A stretch of DNA of 56,479 nucleotides from a bacterium (GTDB lineage: Bacteria; Actinomycetota; Acidimicrobiia; Spongiisociales; Spongiisociaceae), in NCBI GenBank assembly GCA_028821235.1, contig JAPPGV010000120.1, positions 1-56,479 of the forward strand, in the 5' to 3' direction. This document shows, one piece after another, positions 7,177 to 14,642 of this stretch; position 1 is the stretch's first letter; every line of letters begins with the position of its first letter. Made by a program: the position numbers and the translations under genes. The notes under the pieces are model-generated. The model had not been told where the DNA came from. It did not search any database and saw only the letters and a list, made by a program, of their open reading frames with translations.

Positions 7177-7932
7177 TCAAGTGCGGCTGTCGCTGGGCTC
7201 CGCGGCGGCCTCGGGATCGGCCACTTTCGCGATCAGCGAGTGCGCCTGCTCGGTCAGGCCGCCGAGGTCTCGCAGCGTCATGTTCTCGGTCGAGATCGGA
7301 TCCAGGATCGTCACGGTTACATGTCCCGGACGGATGATCTTTGACCCCGGGCTCCAGGCCTGGCGGCTGCCCGTGATCGCGGTGGGCACGATGGGCACGC
7401 CCAGGTTGCGGGCGATGGCGAAGGCCCCCTTCTTGAACGGCAACATCGCACCGTCGCGTGATCGGGTGCCTTCCGGATAGATCATGAGGGAGCGTCCTAG
7501 GGCCATGTTTCGGGCAGCGCCCCGGTTGACGGCCTGGTGGGTGGCCCGGCCGGCGCCCCGGTCGACCTCCACGATCCCCATCCTGCGCATGGCCGTTCCG
7601 AAGACGGGGATCTTGAACAGCTCCTGCTTGGCCAGGAAGCGGATCGGAACCGGCAAGGCTGCGAAGTGGGCGAAGATGTCGAAGGCCGACTGATGGTTGG
7701 AGATCACCACGTACGCCTGTTTCGGGTCAATACGTTCCAAGCCCTCCACGGTGAGCTTCACGCCGGCGGCCCGGCACCACGTCCGGCCCCAGAAGCCGGG
7801 GACCCGCTCCAGCAGTCCCCCAGGGGGTCTAAACAGGGTGTGCAGGATGACCACCACCGCGCAGAACGCGGTAAGGGGAATGCCGACGGCGAAGGTCAAG
7901 CTCGATCGGAGGCCGCGGGCCAGTGTTCCCAT
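7177..7932 (-). CDS. plsC: 1-acyl-sn-glycerol-3-phosphate acyltransferase (PlsC family)
   Basis: 251 residues. Acyltransferase block I is NHQSAFD (His80 and Asp85, the HX4D catalytic pair). Block III is YPEGTRS (about residues 152-158), and block IV follows with GVPIVPTAI. One N-terminal hydrophobic segment (residues 10-35) anchors it to the inner face of the membrane, where it acylates lysophosphatidate to phosphatidate. It is a lone gene convergent with the membrane protein before it and divergent from the folate gene. A TAACCT hexamer lies 8 nt before the start codon. Confidence 0.93.
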   Translation of the reverse strand: MGTLARGLRSSLTFAVGIPLTAFCAVVVILHTLFRPPGGLLERVPGFWGRTWCRAAGVKLTVEGLERIDPKQAYVVISNHQSAFDIFAHFAALPVPIRFLAKQELFKIPVFGTAMRRMGIVEVDRGAGRATHQAVNRGAARNMALGRSLMIYPEGTRSRDGAMLPFKKGAFAIARNLGVPIVPTAITGSRQAWSPGSKIIRPGHVTVTILDPISTENMTLRDLGGLTEQAHSLIAKVADPEAAAEPSDSRT

Positions 7933-7946
7933 GGCCGGGCAGGTTA
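7933..7946 (-). promoter_or_regulatory. Leaderless-type -10 element of plsC
   Basis: On the reverse strand TAACCT (7941-7946) is separated by 8 nt from the plsC ATG and there is no Shine-Dalgarno sequence. The same arrangement recurs before several other genes in this window. Confidence 0.5.
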
Positions 7947-8109
7947 CCTGGCGCGGCGGCCCGATCCCCGGTCAGGGGGGCATAGCTGATCCCGGAGGCG
8001 AGAGAACAGCTAACTTCACCCGGATGGAACCTCCTTGTTTCCAGGAGTTGCCGCCGGGCCGCGCCGGACCGCCTTCGACTTCCCGAGGCATCCGGCCTGC
8101 AAGGCCACG

Positions 8110-8715
8110 ATGAGGAACCGGGAGTCTCATGGCGCGCCGCCTCCGCCGTCCGGTGGGGGTAAGGAGGAGTTTCGGCGCTGGGCTCGGCGGATACGCCGGC
8201 CGGGCATCCCTGATGATGAGGCCGCCGCGGCCGTCGACGGGATCGTCGAGTGGTTGGCCGGGGCCGGAATTCCGGCCGGGAGCGTGGTCATGTACCTCCC
8301 GCTCCCCGACGAGGTCGACGTGACGGCGGTACCGGACCGGGTGAGCCGGACGTTCGCGGTCACCCGCACCCCGCCCAGCGGGCCCCTGACCCTCCACCCG
8401 GTGGACGCGCCCCGCGAGCGGCACCGGTTCGGGTTCGAGCAGCCGGTGGCCACTGCTCCCCTCGTCGATCCGTCGACCGTGGCGGTGGTGCTCACGCCGG
8501 GCCTGGCGTTCGGGCCGGATGGCGAGCGTCTGGGCCGCGGCGGCGGCTATTACGACCGGTTCCTGCTGACGGTGCCCGAAGGCGCGGCGAGGGTCGGAGT
8601 GACGGTCTCGGCGCTGGTGGTCGACGGACTTCCCACCGATTCCCACGATGTGCCGATGACCCACCTGGCGACTGAGAATGGAGTCAGACCGGTCGGTTGC
8701 CACCTAGGGGGCTAG
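8110..8715 (+). CDS. 5-formyltetrahydrofolate cyclo-ligase family protein
   Basis: 201 residues from ATG at 8110; an upstream in-frame ATG at 8035 would add 25 unlikely residues. The folate-binding hallmark LAFGPDGERLGRGGGYYDRFL is clear near residues 133-154, and VVMYLPLPDEVDV corresponds to the early substrate-binding strand. The enzyme uses ATP to turn 5-formyl-THF into 5,10-methenyl-THF. It is cytosolic. It lies head-to-head with plsC, with 177 bp between the starts. Confidence 0.9.
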   Translation: MRNRESHGAPPPPSGGGKEEFRRWARRIRRPGIPDDEAAAAVDGIVEWLAGAGIPAGSVVMYLPLPDEVDVTAVPDRVSRTFAVTRTPPSGPLTLHPVDAPRERHRFGFEQPVATAPLVDPSTVAVVLTPGLAFGPDGERLGRGGGYYDRFLLTVPEGAARVGVTVSALVVDGLPTDSHDVPMTHLATENGVRPVGCHLGG

Positions 8716-8744
8716 GTCGGCGGGCGGGCCGGTTCGATAATGTC

Positions 8745-8756
8745 TACGATTGCCGC
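8745..8756 (+). promoter_or_regulatory. Leaderless-type -10 element of the dtxR-like gene
   Basis: TACGAT (8745-8750) lies 6 nt before the ATG at 8757, and the overlapping GATAAT (8736-8741) is another -10 candidate. No ribosome-binding sequence is present. Confidence 0.4.
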
Positions 8757-9416
8757 ATGACCGATCCCGCCTACTCCGTCCGATGCCGCGAATACGCCGA
8801 GGCCATCTGGGAACTAGAGGAAGCCGGCATTCCGGTTCTCCAGGCCCGCATCGCGCGCTGGCTGGGAGTGAGTCCGGCGAGTGTGTCCGAGATGGTCCGC
8901 CGGATGACGGCGGAGGGCCTGGTCGAGGTCTCTGACGAGGTTCGTCTCACCGAGGAGGGTCGCCACCTCGCCGCGGTCGTGGTGCGCAGGCACCGCCTCG
9001 CCGAGAGGTTTCTCTCCGAGGTGCTGAAGCTTCCATGGGCGAAGGTGCACGAGGAGGCCGAGGTGTGGGAGACCATGATCTCGGACGACGTCGAGAAGGC
9101 CATGTGGGCCGCCATGGATGATCCGAAGACCTGTCCGCACGGCAATCCCATTCCGGGCGCCGGCTACCAGCCTCCCCGGATGAAGCCGATCGCCGAAATG
9201 GAGAGGGGCGAGACGCTGGCTCTGGAGCGGATCTCGGAGGAGCTGGAGCTCGATGCGGAGATGATGCGGTTTCTCGACGAGAACCACATCCGGCCGGACG
9301 CCCGGATCAGCCTGGTACAGAAGGACCCCTATGGGGGTATCACCGTAGAAGTGCTTGATCAGCCGGTCGGCATCAGCGTCTTCGCCTCGGAACGGCTGTT
9401 CGTAGCCATCGATTAG
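8757..9416 (+). CDS. DtxR/IdeR-family metal-dependent transcriptional regulator
   Basis: 219 residues from ATG at 8757; an upstream frame extends to 8697 but overlaps the folate gene. Residues 1-65 are the winged HTH (ARIARWLGVSPASVSEMVRRM). The dimerisation and metal domain follows (RRHRLAERFL, then HEEAEVWETMISDDVE, then CPHGNPIPG). A C-terminal FeoA/SH3-like domain ends the protein. In DtxR the metal-site run is C-x-x-E-H; here it reads E-V-W-E-T, so the Cys is Glu, as in Mn-responsive MntR, and the usual His is Thr. Metal choice may therefore differ from iron. Its TAG stop is the first unit of a heptad array. Confidence 0.92.
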   Translation: MTDPAYSVRCREYAEAIWELEEAGIPVLQARIARWLGVSPASVSEMVRRMTAEGLVEVSDEVRLTEEGRHLAAVVVRRHRLAERFLSEVLKLPWAKVHEEAEVWETMISDDVEKAMWAAMDDPKTCPHGNPIPGAGYQPPRMKPIAEMERGETLALERISEELELDAEMMRFLDENHIRPDARISLVQKDPYGGITVEVLDQPVGISVFASERLFVAID

Positions 9417-9455
9417 TTGCTAGTTGCTAGTTGCTAGTTGCTAGTTGCTAGTTGC
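9414..9455 (+). repeat. TAGTTGC heptanucleotide array, six perfect copies
   Basis: Six tandem TAGTTGC units; the first unit supplies the stop codon of the dtxR-like gene. Because the period is 7, three units put TAG in all three forward frames. CTAG is its own reverse complement, so the other strand has TAG in all frames too. Related arrays lie at 49792-49819 and 55878-55898. Confidence 0.98.
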
Positions 9456-9482
9456 TGTTAGATGATATTGATCCCTGATGGC

Positions 9483-9640
9483 AGTGGTCGGCCTGTGAAG
9501 TTGCTTGGCGTGTTCTGCTTGCCTTCGGCGGTCCCGTCGCTGCGTTTCGCTCCTTGACAGACCGCTGCGGGTACGCCTTCGTCAGCGGGCCTTGCGAAGA
9601 GGCCGCCGGCCGGCGCACATCACAGCGCCAATTCACTAGT
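9483..9640. repeat. Degenerate copy of the small inverted-repeat element
   Basis: This stretch is related along its length to the element at 16186-16351. It starts with AGTGGTCGGCCTGTG, where the other copy has AGTGGTCTGTCTGTG. The core (about 9537-9600) is roughly 85 percent identical, including CGCCTTCGTCAGCGGGCCTT. The right end (CCAATTCAC) is eroded. The internal CCGCTG...CAGCGG hairpin is kept. Together with the heptad array it fills most of the 457-bp gap 9417-9873; 9641-9873 shows nothing further. Confidence 0.75.
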
Positions 9641-9873
9641 AGTCATAAGAACGTATACAGTTAGATCCTGTCATCCGTTCCATCTGAGAGTTGAATACCG
9701 GTCCAAAAACAACGCGGAAGACCCAGAACGCGGAAAATTCGTCAGTGAAGCCGGATCATCTCTCCACCGGTGGAGATACTCTTGGACGCGAGCATCGTTT
9801 GCCGTTGCGAAGCCAGTGTGGGAGAGCATCTGTGTATGGAAACGATCCTTTCGACTCGGGACTGCACCGGCGT

Positions 9874-10362
9874 ATGGAGACACACATCCGGCAGGAGTTC
9901 GAGGTAGCCGAGTCCGAGGCGATGATCCTGGCGGCCCGCCAGAAGAGAATGCCCGACGTGGCGTGGGAGGCTTCCCAAGCGGGTCGTATGGTGCGCATCC
10001 TGGTCGGTAGGCGCCGTCTGGACGGCCTGCCCGTGTACGTCCGTAACGACCTAATGACCATGGAGACGCGGAACGGGCGGGCCGAGGTCTGCCTGCCAGG
10101 TGTGGATGCTCTGGCGGTGTTGCCGACAATTGGCGAAGGGCAGCCCGAGAGCCATACGGTTGAGACCTTTCTCGCCCGGATAGGCATGCTCCAGCTCATC
10201 GAAGCGGACTTCGAGGTGGTTTGCCGGGGCGGAGAATCCGGCTTCACAGGGAAGATCGAGTGGGTGGCGAGGGATCATGTTGCGATGAGCACCGCGGTCG
10301 GGCGGATCCATGTTGCCCTCGACCGGGTGGCCTATGTGATGCGGCGCACCAAGCCGAGATAG
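9874..10362 (+). CDS. Unrecognised protein, possible tandem Sm-like small barrels
   Basis: 162 residues from ATG at 9874; the frame stays open to a TTG at 9691, but the extra 61 residues look non-coding. After a helical N-terminus (residues 1-35) come two segments with the same rhythm. The first is VRILVGRRRLDGLPVYVRND followed by MTMET and a Leu/Val strand (about 38-82). The second is FEVVCRGGESGFTGKIEWVA followed by VAMSTAVGRIHVALDRVAYV (about 108-155). The pattern of a strand, Gly turn, G-x-V strand, D-x-(V/L)-x-V strand and final basic strand resembles Sm/Hfq-like barrels. It lies 226 bp upstream of the Tad operon in the same direction. RNA binding is only an inference. Confidence 0.65.
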   Translation: METHIRQEFEVAESEAMILAARQKRMPDVAWEASQAGRMVRILVGRRRLDGLPVYVRNDLMTMETRNGRAEVCLPGVDALAVLPTIGEGQPESHTVETFLARIGMLQLIEADFEVVCRGGESGFTGKIEWVARDHVAMSTAVGRIHVALDRVAYVMRRTKPR

Positions 10363-10429
10363 AGGGGTCACAGCACCGCCTCTCAACCTTCCGACAAGAG
10401 GCCGGACCGGCCGGATAGGAAACACTCCG

Positions 10430-10588
10430 AACCCTTCATTGTTCTTGGAATTCGATGCTTCTGTCGGTTTATTCATAATCATTCATACTTATTTAAAGTG
10501 CTAAAAATTATTTCAACACCATCGCATCCTCTGAAACTATGGGATATAGTCATCCCGCTACGGCTGACAGCAGAGGAGGAGTGTGAAC
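10430..10588 (+). promoter_or_regulatory. AT-rich promoter region of the Tad operon
   Basis: Between 10430 and 10550 the sequence becomes strikingly AT-rich, with runs such as TTATTTAAAG and AAAAATTATTT, in an otherwise GC-rich segment. TATAGT at 10545-10550 is a good -10 candidate and lies in the loop of a GGGAT/ATCCC inverted repeat (10541-10556). AGGAGG at 10574-10579 is a strong ribosome-binding site for the ATG at 10589. I see no clear -35 box. Confidence 0.55.
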
Positions 10589-11308
10589 ATGGTCGACCCC
10601 GGAACACCACCATGGACGGCGGTGACCCCACGGCGTCCGACGAGCCGCAGGCGGAATCCCTTCAGTCGCCTCTCCTTCGGCCACGCGGTGATGATCACCG
10701 CCGGCCTGCTGGCGTTCCTGCTCAATGTGCTGATCCTCCGGGACGAGGGAGAAGGGGTCGAAGTCCCCGTGGCCGCCCATGCCATACCGGCCGGCAGCCG
10801 GTTGGGCACAGCCGATGTCTCCTACCGGTACGTGGATGCCGACGGCCCGTTCGTGGATCGCGCGCTCTCCCGGGAACGCCTCGCCAACCTCTTCGGGCAG
10901 GTGGTGGTACGCGATGTGGAAGCGGGCGGCCCGCTGATGGCGGACGACCTGAGGCCGGTCGCCGCTCCGGACGGGCAGCGGGCGATGAGCATTCCGATCT
11001 CGCCTGATCGAGCCGTCGGCGCGGCCCTCCATGTCGGTGATCGCATCGACGTGGTGCTGGTCCAGGGGAGTAGGAGCCGCTTCGTAGCCTCCGGCATCGA
11101 AGTCCTGGCCGTGACAGCCGCCGGTCGGGGCCTGTCCGGGTCAGGCTTCGGTCTGACCGTGTCGGTGAGTCCGGTGCAGGCCCTCCTGCTCTCCTCGGCC
11201 CTCGACTCCGGCTCGATCCACCTGCTCAGATCGACCGGTCTTCCCGCCTACCGTGGCTATCCGGCCATCCGGGAATCCCGGCTGCCCGCGCTCGGGCCGG
11301 GCTCGTGA
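10589..11308 (+). CDS. cpaB: Flp pilus assembly protein CpaB/RcpC (SAF domain)
   Basis: 239 residues from ATG at 10589, chosen over GTG at 10583 because AGGAGG is 9 nt away. A basic N-terminus precedes a single membrane segment (about residues 31-48). An extracytoplasmic SAF domain follows (VPVAAHAIPAGSRLGTADVSY), then a C-terminal CpaB domain with DRAVGAALHVGDRIDVVLV. CpaB helps build Tad/Flp pili. It is the first gene of a Tad cluster and overlaps cpaE by 4 bp (GTGA). Confidence 0.88.
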   Translation: MVDPGTPPWTAVTPRRPTSRRRNPFSRLSFGHAVMITAGLLAFLLNVLILRDEGEGVEVPVAAHAIPAGSRLGTADVSYRYVDADGPFVDRALSRERLANLFGQVVVRDVEAGGPLMADDLRPVAAPDGQRAMSIPISPDRAVGAALHVGDRIDVVLVQGSRSRFVASGIEVLAVTAAGRGLSGSGFGLTVSVSPVQALLLSSALDSGSIHLLRSTGLPAYRGYPAIRESRLPALGPGS

Positions 11309-12468
11309 TCGGATTCGAGCCCGTCATCGCCATCGCCGGGTCGCAACGGGGTTGGGCCTCCGAGCTGGTGCGGTTCCTCAGCGATTTCGGCGGTGCCCGC
11401 CTCAAGGGAACGGTGCTCACCGCAACGGAGGCGCTGCAGACGGAATACGAGGTCCTGCTGATTGACGACATCACCAGCTTCCTGAGCCCGCGTCTGGTAG
11501 ATCGGATCCAGAAGGCAGGCCGCAAAGTGGTGGGAATCTTCGACCCCGACTCGGGCGAACTGGGCAGGGAACGCCTCCTGGCGCTCGGTGTGGACGGCAT
11601 GGCTCCGGCCGGCGGCGGCCCGGAGACGATCCTGGAGATAGTCGCCACCGTGGCCTTCGACGGCCTGCCTCGATCACGTGTGGGGGCCGCCACGATCCGC
11701 GAGCAGACTCGGTTGGGCCGTATCACGATGGTTGCCGGCGGTGACGTGGCCGCTGACGTGGCCGTCATACTGGCGGGAGCGTTCCAAGCCCGCCAGCGTG
11801 TAGCGATGGTGATCGAGGTGGACACCATCACCCCGATGCTTGCGCAGCGGTTTTCCCTACCAATCGTTCCGAATCTGCTGACGGCCCTCGACGCCCATCT
11901 GTTGCTCCGTGGTGACGTGAGGGATTCATTCTTGGCCGGGCCCTACGGTGTAACGCTTCTGACCGGCCTGCCCGACCCCACCGACTGGCACACGGTTCAG
12001 GCGGAGGAGATGGTGGACCTGGTCGAGACCATCTCGGCGCTGCAAGACGAGGTGATCCTCAAGGCCTCTCCGTATCTGGAGGAACCTGGTCCGGCCAAGG
12101 CCCGTGAAGGGCGCTTCGATGTGAGCCGGGCCTTGCTCGGACTGGCGGGGGAGGTGGTTTGCCTGGCCGAGCCCACCCCGGTCGGGTTGTCGAGAACCCT
12201 TGCCTGGTCCGCCAGGGCACGCACCATCACGGCTGCGCCTCTACACATCGTGTTCGAGTCCCGCGCCCTCACCAAGTTCCAGCGGGGCGAGCTGAGCGAT
12301 GAGCTACTGAGGAGCCTCGTTCCCGACTCCATAACCTGGCTACCGGTCGACACCGGTCTGGATCGCGCCGTGTGGAACGGAACGCCCGCGCCGAAGGGTT
12401 CCTTCATCAGGACCGTGGAAAAGCTCGGCGGCGCCATGGTGAGCAGTGGCGACCGGGAAGCGTTGTGA
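11305..12468 (+). CDS. TadZ/CpaE-like pilus localisation ATPase
   Basis: 387 residues from a GTG overlapping the cpaB stop. The N-terminal 120 residues resemble a degenerate receiver domain (VLLIDDITSF), and the rest a MinD/ParA-like fold as in TadZ/CpaE, which positions the pilus machine. A canonical Walker A motif is missing: the expected GxxGGxGKT region reads VAGGDVAADVAVILAG, so it may not hydrolyse ATP. Assignment rests mainly on position between cpaB and cpaF. It overlaps cpaF by 4 bp. Confidence 0.7.
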   Translation: MIGFEPVIAIAGSQRGWASELVRFLSDFGGARLKGTVLTATEALQTEYEVLLIDDITSFLSPRLVDRIQKAGRKVVGIFDPDSGELGRERLLALGVDGMAPAGGGPETILEIVATVAFDGLPRSRVGAATIREQTRLGRITMVAGGDVAADVAVILAGAFQARQRVAMVIEVDTITPMLAQRFSLPIVPNLLTALDAHLLLRGDVRDSFLAGPYGVTLLTGLPDPTDWHTVQAEEMVDLVETISALQDEVILKASPYLEEPGPAKAREGRFDVSRALLGLAGEVVCLAEPTPVGLSRTLAWSARARTITAAPLHIVFESRALTKFQRGELSDELLRSLVPDSITWLPVDTGLDRAVWNGTPAPKGSFIRTVEKLGGAMVSSGDREAL

Positions 12469-13749
12469 GCACCGGCCCGTACGAGACCCTGCGAAGGCGA
12501 GCGGCGGAACGCATCGGTGAGCTGGAGTTGGATCCCCTCGAGGACGGTGAGACCATCCGGGCCGAGGTGGACCATCTGGTATCTGCCTACCAGAGGAGGG
12601 CCTTCGGCGGAGGGGGTGTCCGCCCGTTCCGTGATCCTTGCCGAGATCGGCGCGAGGCTGGTCGACTCTCTGGTCGGCTACGGACCGCTGACGCCGGTGA
12701 TCGACCGTAACGACATAGAAGAGGTCTTCATCGAGGGTGAGCGGGTGACGTTCATCGATTCATCCGGGCGCTTGCAGGCCCTCGACACCCCCACCTCCGA
12801 GGAGGAGAACCGCCAGATCGTCACCCGGATTCTGGCTGGGACCAACCGGAGACTCGATGTCTCCAACCCGATCGAGCAGGCGCGCGTGCTCGGGGGACGG
12901 GCTCGCCTCACCGCGGTCATCCCGCCGGTGGCGGACCGCCTGTCGGTCACCCTCCGGAAGTACACGGTCAAGAACTATGACTTCAGCTTTCTGGTGGAGG
13001 GCGGCGTGCTGTCCAGGCCTGCGGCGGCCTTCCTTTGGGTGGCGGCCCGAGCCAACACCACCATCCTGTTCAGCGGACCGCCGGGGGCGGGCAAGACCAC
13101 CCTCCTGAGCGCCTATCTGAGGTCGGTTCCTGCCGATCTTTGTGTCCGGGTATGCGAGGAGGTCAGGGAGCTCGACATGCCCTTGCTCCACGGGAGTTTC
13201 TACGAGGCGAGCCCGCCCAACCTTGACGGTAGCCGGCGCTACACGCTTCGGGATCTGGTGAAGGTGGTGCTGGCACAGCGTCCTGACCTCATCTGCGTCG
13301 GCGAGGTACGGGGATCGGAAGCATTCGAGCTCACCCGGGCGGTCAACGCCGGGTGCGGGTTCGCCTGCACCATCCACGCCGATTCTGCTTCTGCGGCTCT
13401 GGTTGCGCTGGTGAACGCAGCCTTGATGGCCGGTGAGAATGTGACCGAGGCAATCCTGACCCGCGTGTTCGGTACGGCCATCGACTTCGTGGTACACCTG
13501 CAGCGGGACCAGCCGACCGGCGCGACGGGCATCCGGCGCCGGGTCATGGAGATACTGGTCCTCGACCCCCGTCACCGGCGCGGCGGGCTCGCGACCGAGC
13601 CCCTGTTCCGCCGGAACGATGTCGCCGCAACCCTCGAGTGGACCGGCGTACTCCCGCCGCCCGGCGTCCGGCAGCGGCTGGAACGGTCCCTTCCCGACGG
13701 CGCCGGCATCGAAGCCGTGCTGTCCGAGTGCTGGGAGCCGCCGCTGTGA
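12465..13749 (+). CDS. cpaF: CpaF/TadA pilus assembly ATPase, interrupted by a frameshift
   Basis: This is the motor ATPase of the Tad system. Translation starts at GTG 12465, overlapping the cpaE stop, and reads YETLRRRAAERIGELELDP and a typical CpaF N-terminus in one frame up to about 12612. From there the coding signal continues in the +1 frame (SVILAEIGARLVDSLVGYG) to 13749. The switch lies at a run of five G (12612-12616), and removing one G restores a single frame of about 427 codons. Walker A is GPPGAGKTT (near 13076), with an Asp box CEEVRELDMP, a Walker B region PDLICVGEVRG and a His in TIHADS. As written the first frame stops at 12710. It could be a base-calling error, a mutation or a slippery tract. 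Confidence 0.9.
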
Positions 13750-14642
13750 GGCTGCTGGCGTCCCTGGCCACGGGAGTGGCCGTCTACATGGCGGCCGGCC
13801 TGTTCACGGGTTACACGGCCGCCGTGCGCCGCAGGGCTTCCGCCCGGCGCGACCTGTCCCGCTATCACCTCTGGCTGGTACAGGCAGGAAGCGACCTGAG
13901 CCCGCTCCAGTTCTTGGCCGGCTCCGGTGCCTTGGGTTTGGCGACGCTGGCCGTCATGACCGTAGTCACAGCCGCTTGGTGGTTGGCGATCATGCCGGCC
14001 GTCGTCATGGCGCTCGCGCCGTATGCCTTCTACACGCGCCGCCGCCGTGAACGGCTCCGCCAGATCCGCCAGGCCTGGCCGGATGCTCTCCGGGACGCGC
14101 TTGCGGCCATCTCGGCAGGGTCGACGTTGACACTCGCTCTGGGCGACCTGGCCGAACGGGGGCCGGCGCCGCTCCGACCCGCGTTCGGTCGGTTCCGACT
14201 CATGGCCCGCATGATGGGGGTGATCCCCGGCTTGGAGATGATGAAGGAGGAACTGGGCGATCCCAACTCCGATCGGATCCTGGAGGTCTTGGTGCTGGCG
14301 CACGAGCACGGCGGTGGTCTCGTCGCGGAGGTGCTCCGCGATCTGATCGGAGAGATAACGGAGGATCTCCGCCTCGAGGCCGAAATCCGGGCCGACGGAA
14401 CCGAGCAACGCATCGAGAGTTGGGTGGTGGTGCTTATTCCGTGGCTCCTGCTGCTGTTTCTCACGCAGACCTCGGACCAGTACCAGGCCTTCTATCGCTC
14501 CGGTTCCGGTTTGGTCGTGGTCCTGGCGGCGGTGGTGTGGTCGGCGATCGGGGTGGCGCTCCTGAAGTACATCGGCCGGTCGACCGGTGAGCCTCGTGTG
14601 CTGGCCGGCGCCCGGGAAGTCGAGAAGGGAGTGTGGCGATGA
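13746..14642 (+). CDS. tadB: TadB-like inner membrane platform protein
   Basis: 298 residues from the GTG that overlaps the cpaF stop (GTGA); a longer frame exists upstream but lies inside cpaF. Membrane segments are at about residues 4-20, 50-95 and 220-275. The cytosolic central part carries the type II secretion F signature (AWPDALRDALAAISAGSTL, then LEVLVLAHEHGGGLVAEVL). TadB and TadC form the polytopic base on which CpaF acts. It overlaps tadC by 4 bp. Confidence 0.87.
   Translation: MRLLASLATGVAVYMAAGLFTGYTAAVRRRASARRDLSRYHLWLVQAGSDLSPLQFLAGSGALGLATLAVMTVVTAAWWLAIMPAVVMALAPYAFYTRRRRERLRQIRQAWPDALRDALAAISAGSTLTLALGDLAERGPAPLRPAFGRFRLMARMMGVIPGLEMMKEELGDPNSDRILEVLVLAHEHGGGLVAEVLRDLIGEITEDLRLEAEIRADGTEQRIESWVVVLIPWLLLLFLTQTSDQYQAFYRSGSGLVVVLAAVVWSAIGVALLKYIGRSTGEPRVLAGAREVEKGVWR

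Noticed and set aside
9414-9455. Heptad array considered as a small CRISPR-like array
   Set aside because: The units are 7 bp and directly abutting, without spacers, and no cas gene is near.
12600-12625. Programmed +1 frameshifting in cpaF
   Set aside because: No rare codon, stop codon or stimulating structure typical of +1 sites is visible; a simple indel in the G run is enough.
12372-12710. Short separate gene upstream of cpaF
   Set aside because: From GTG 12465 it reads a normal CpaF N-terminus until the G5 tract, so it is the first part of cpaF, not a separate gene.
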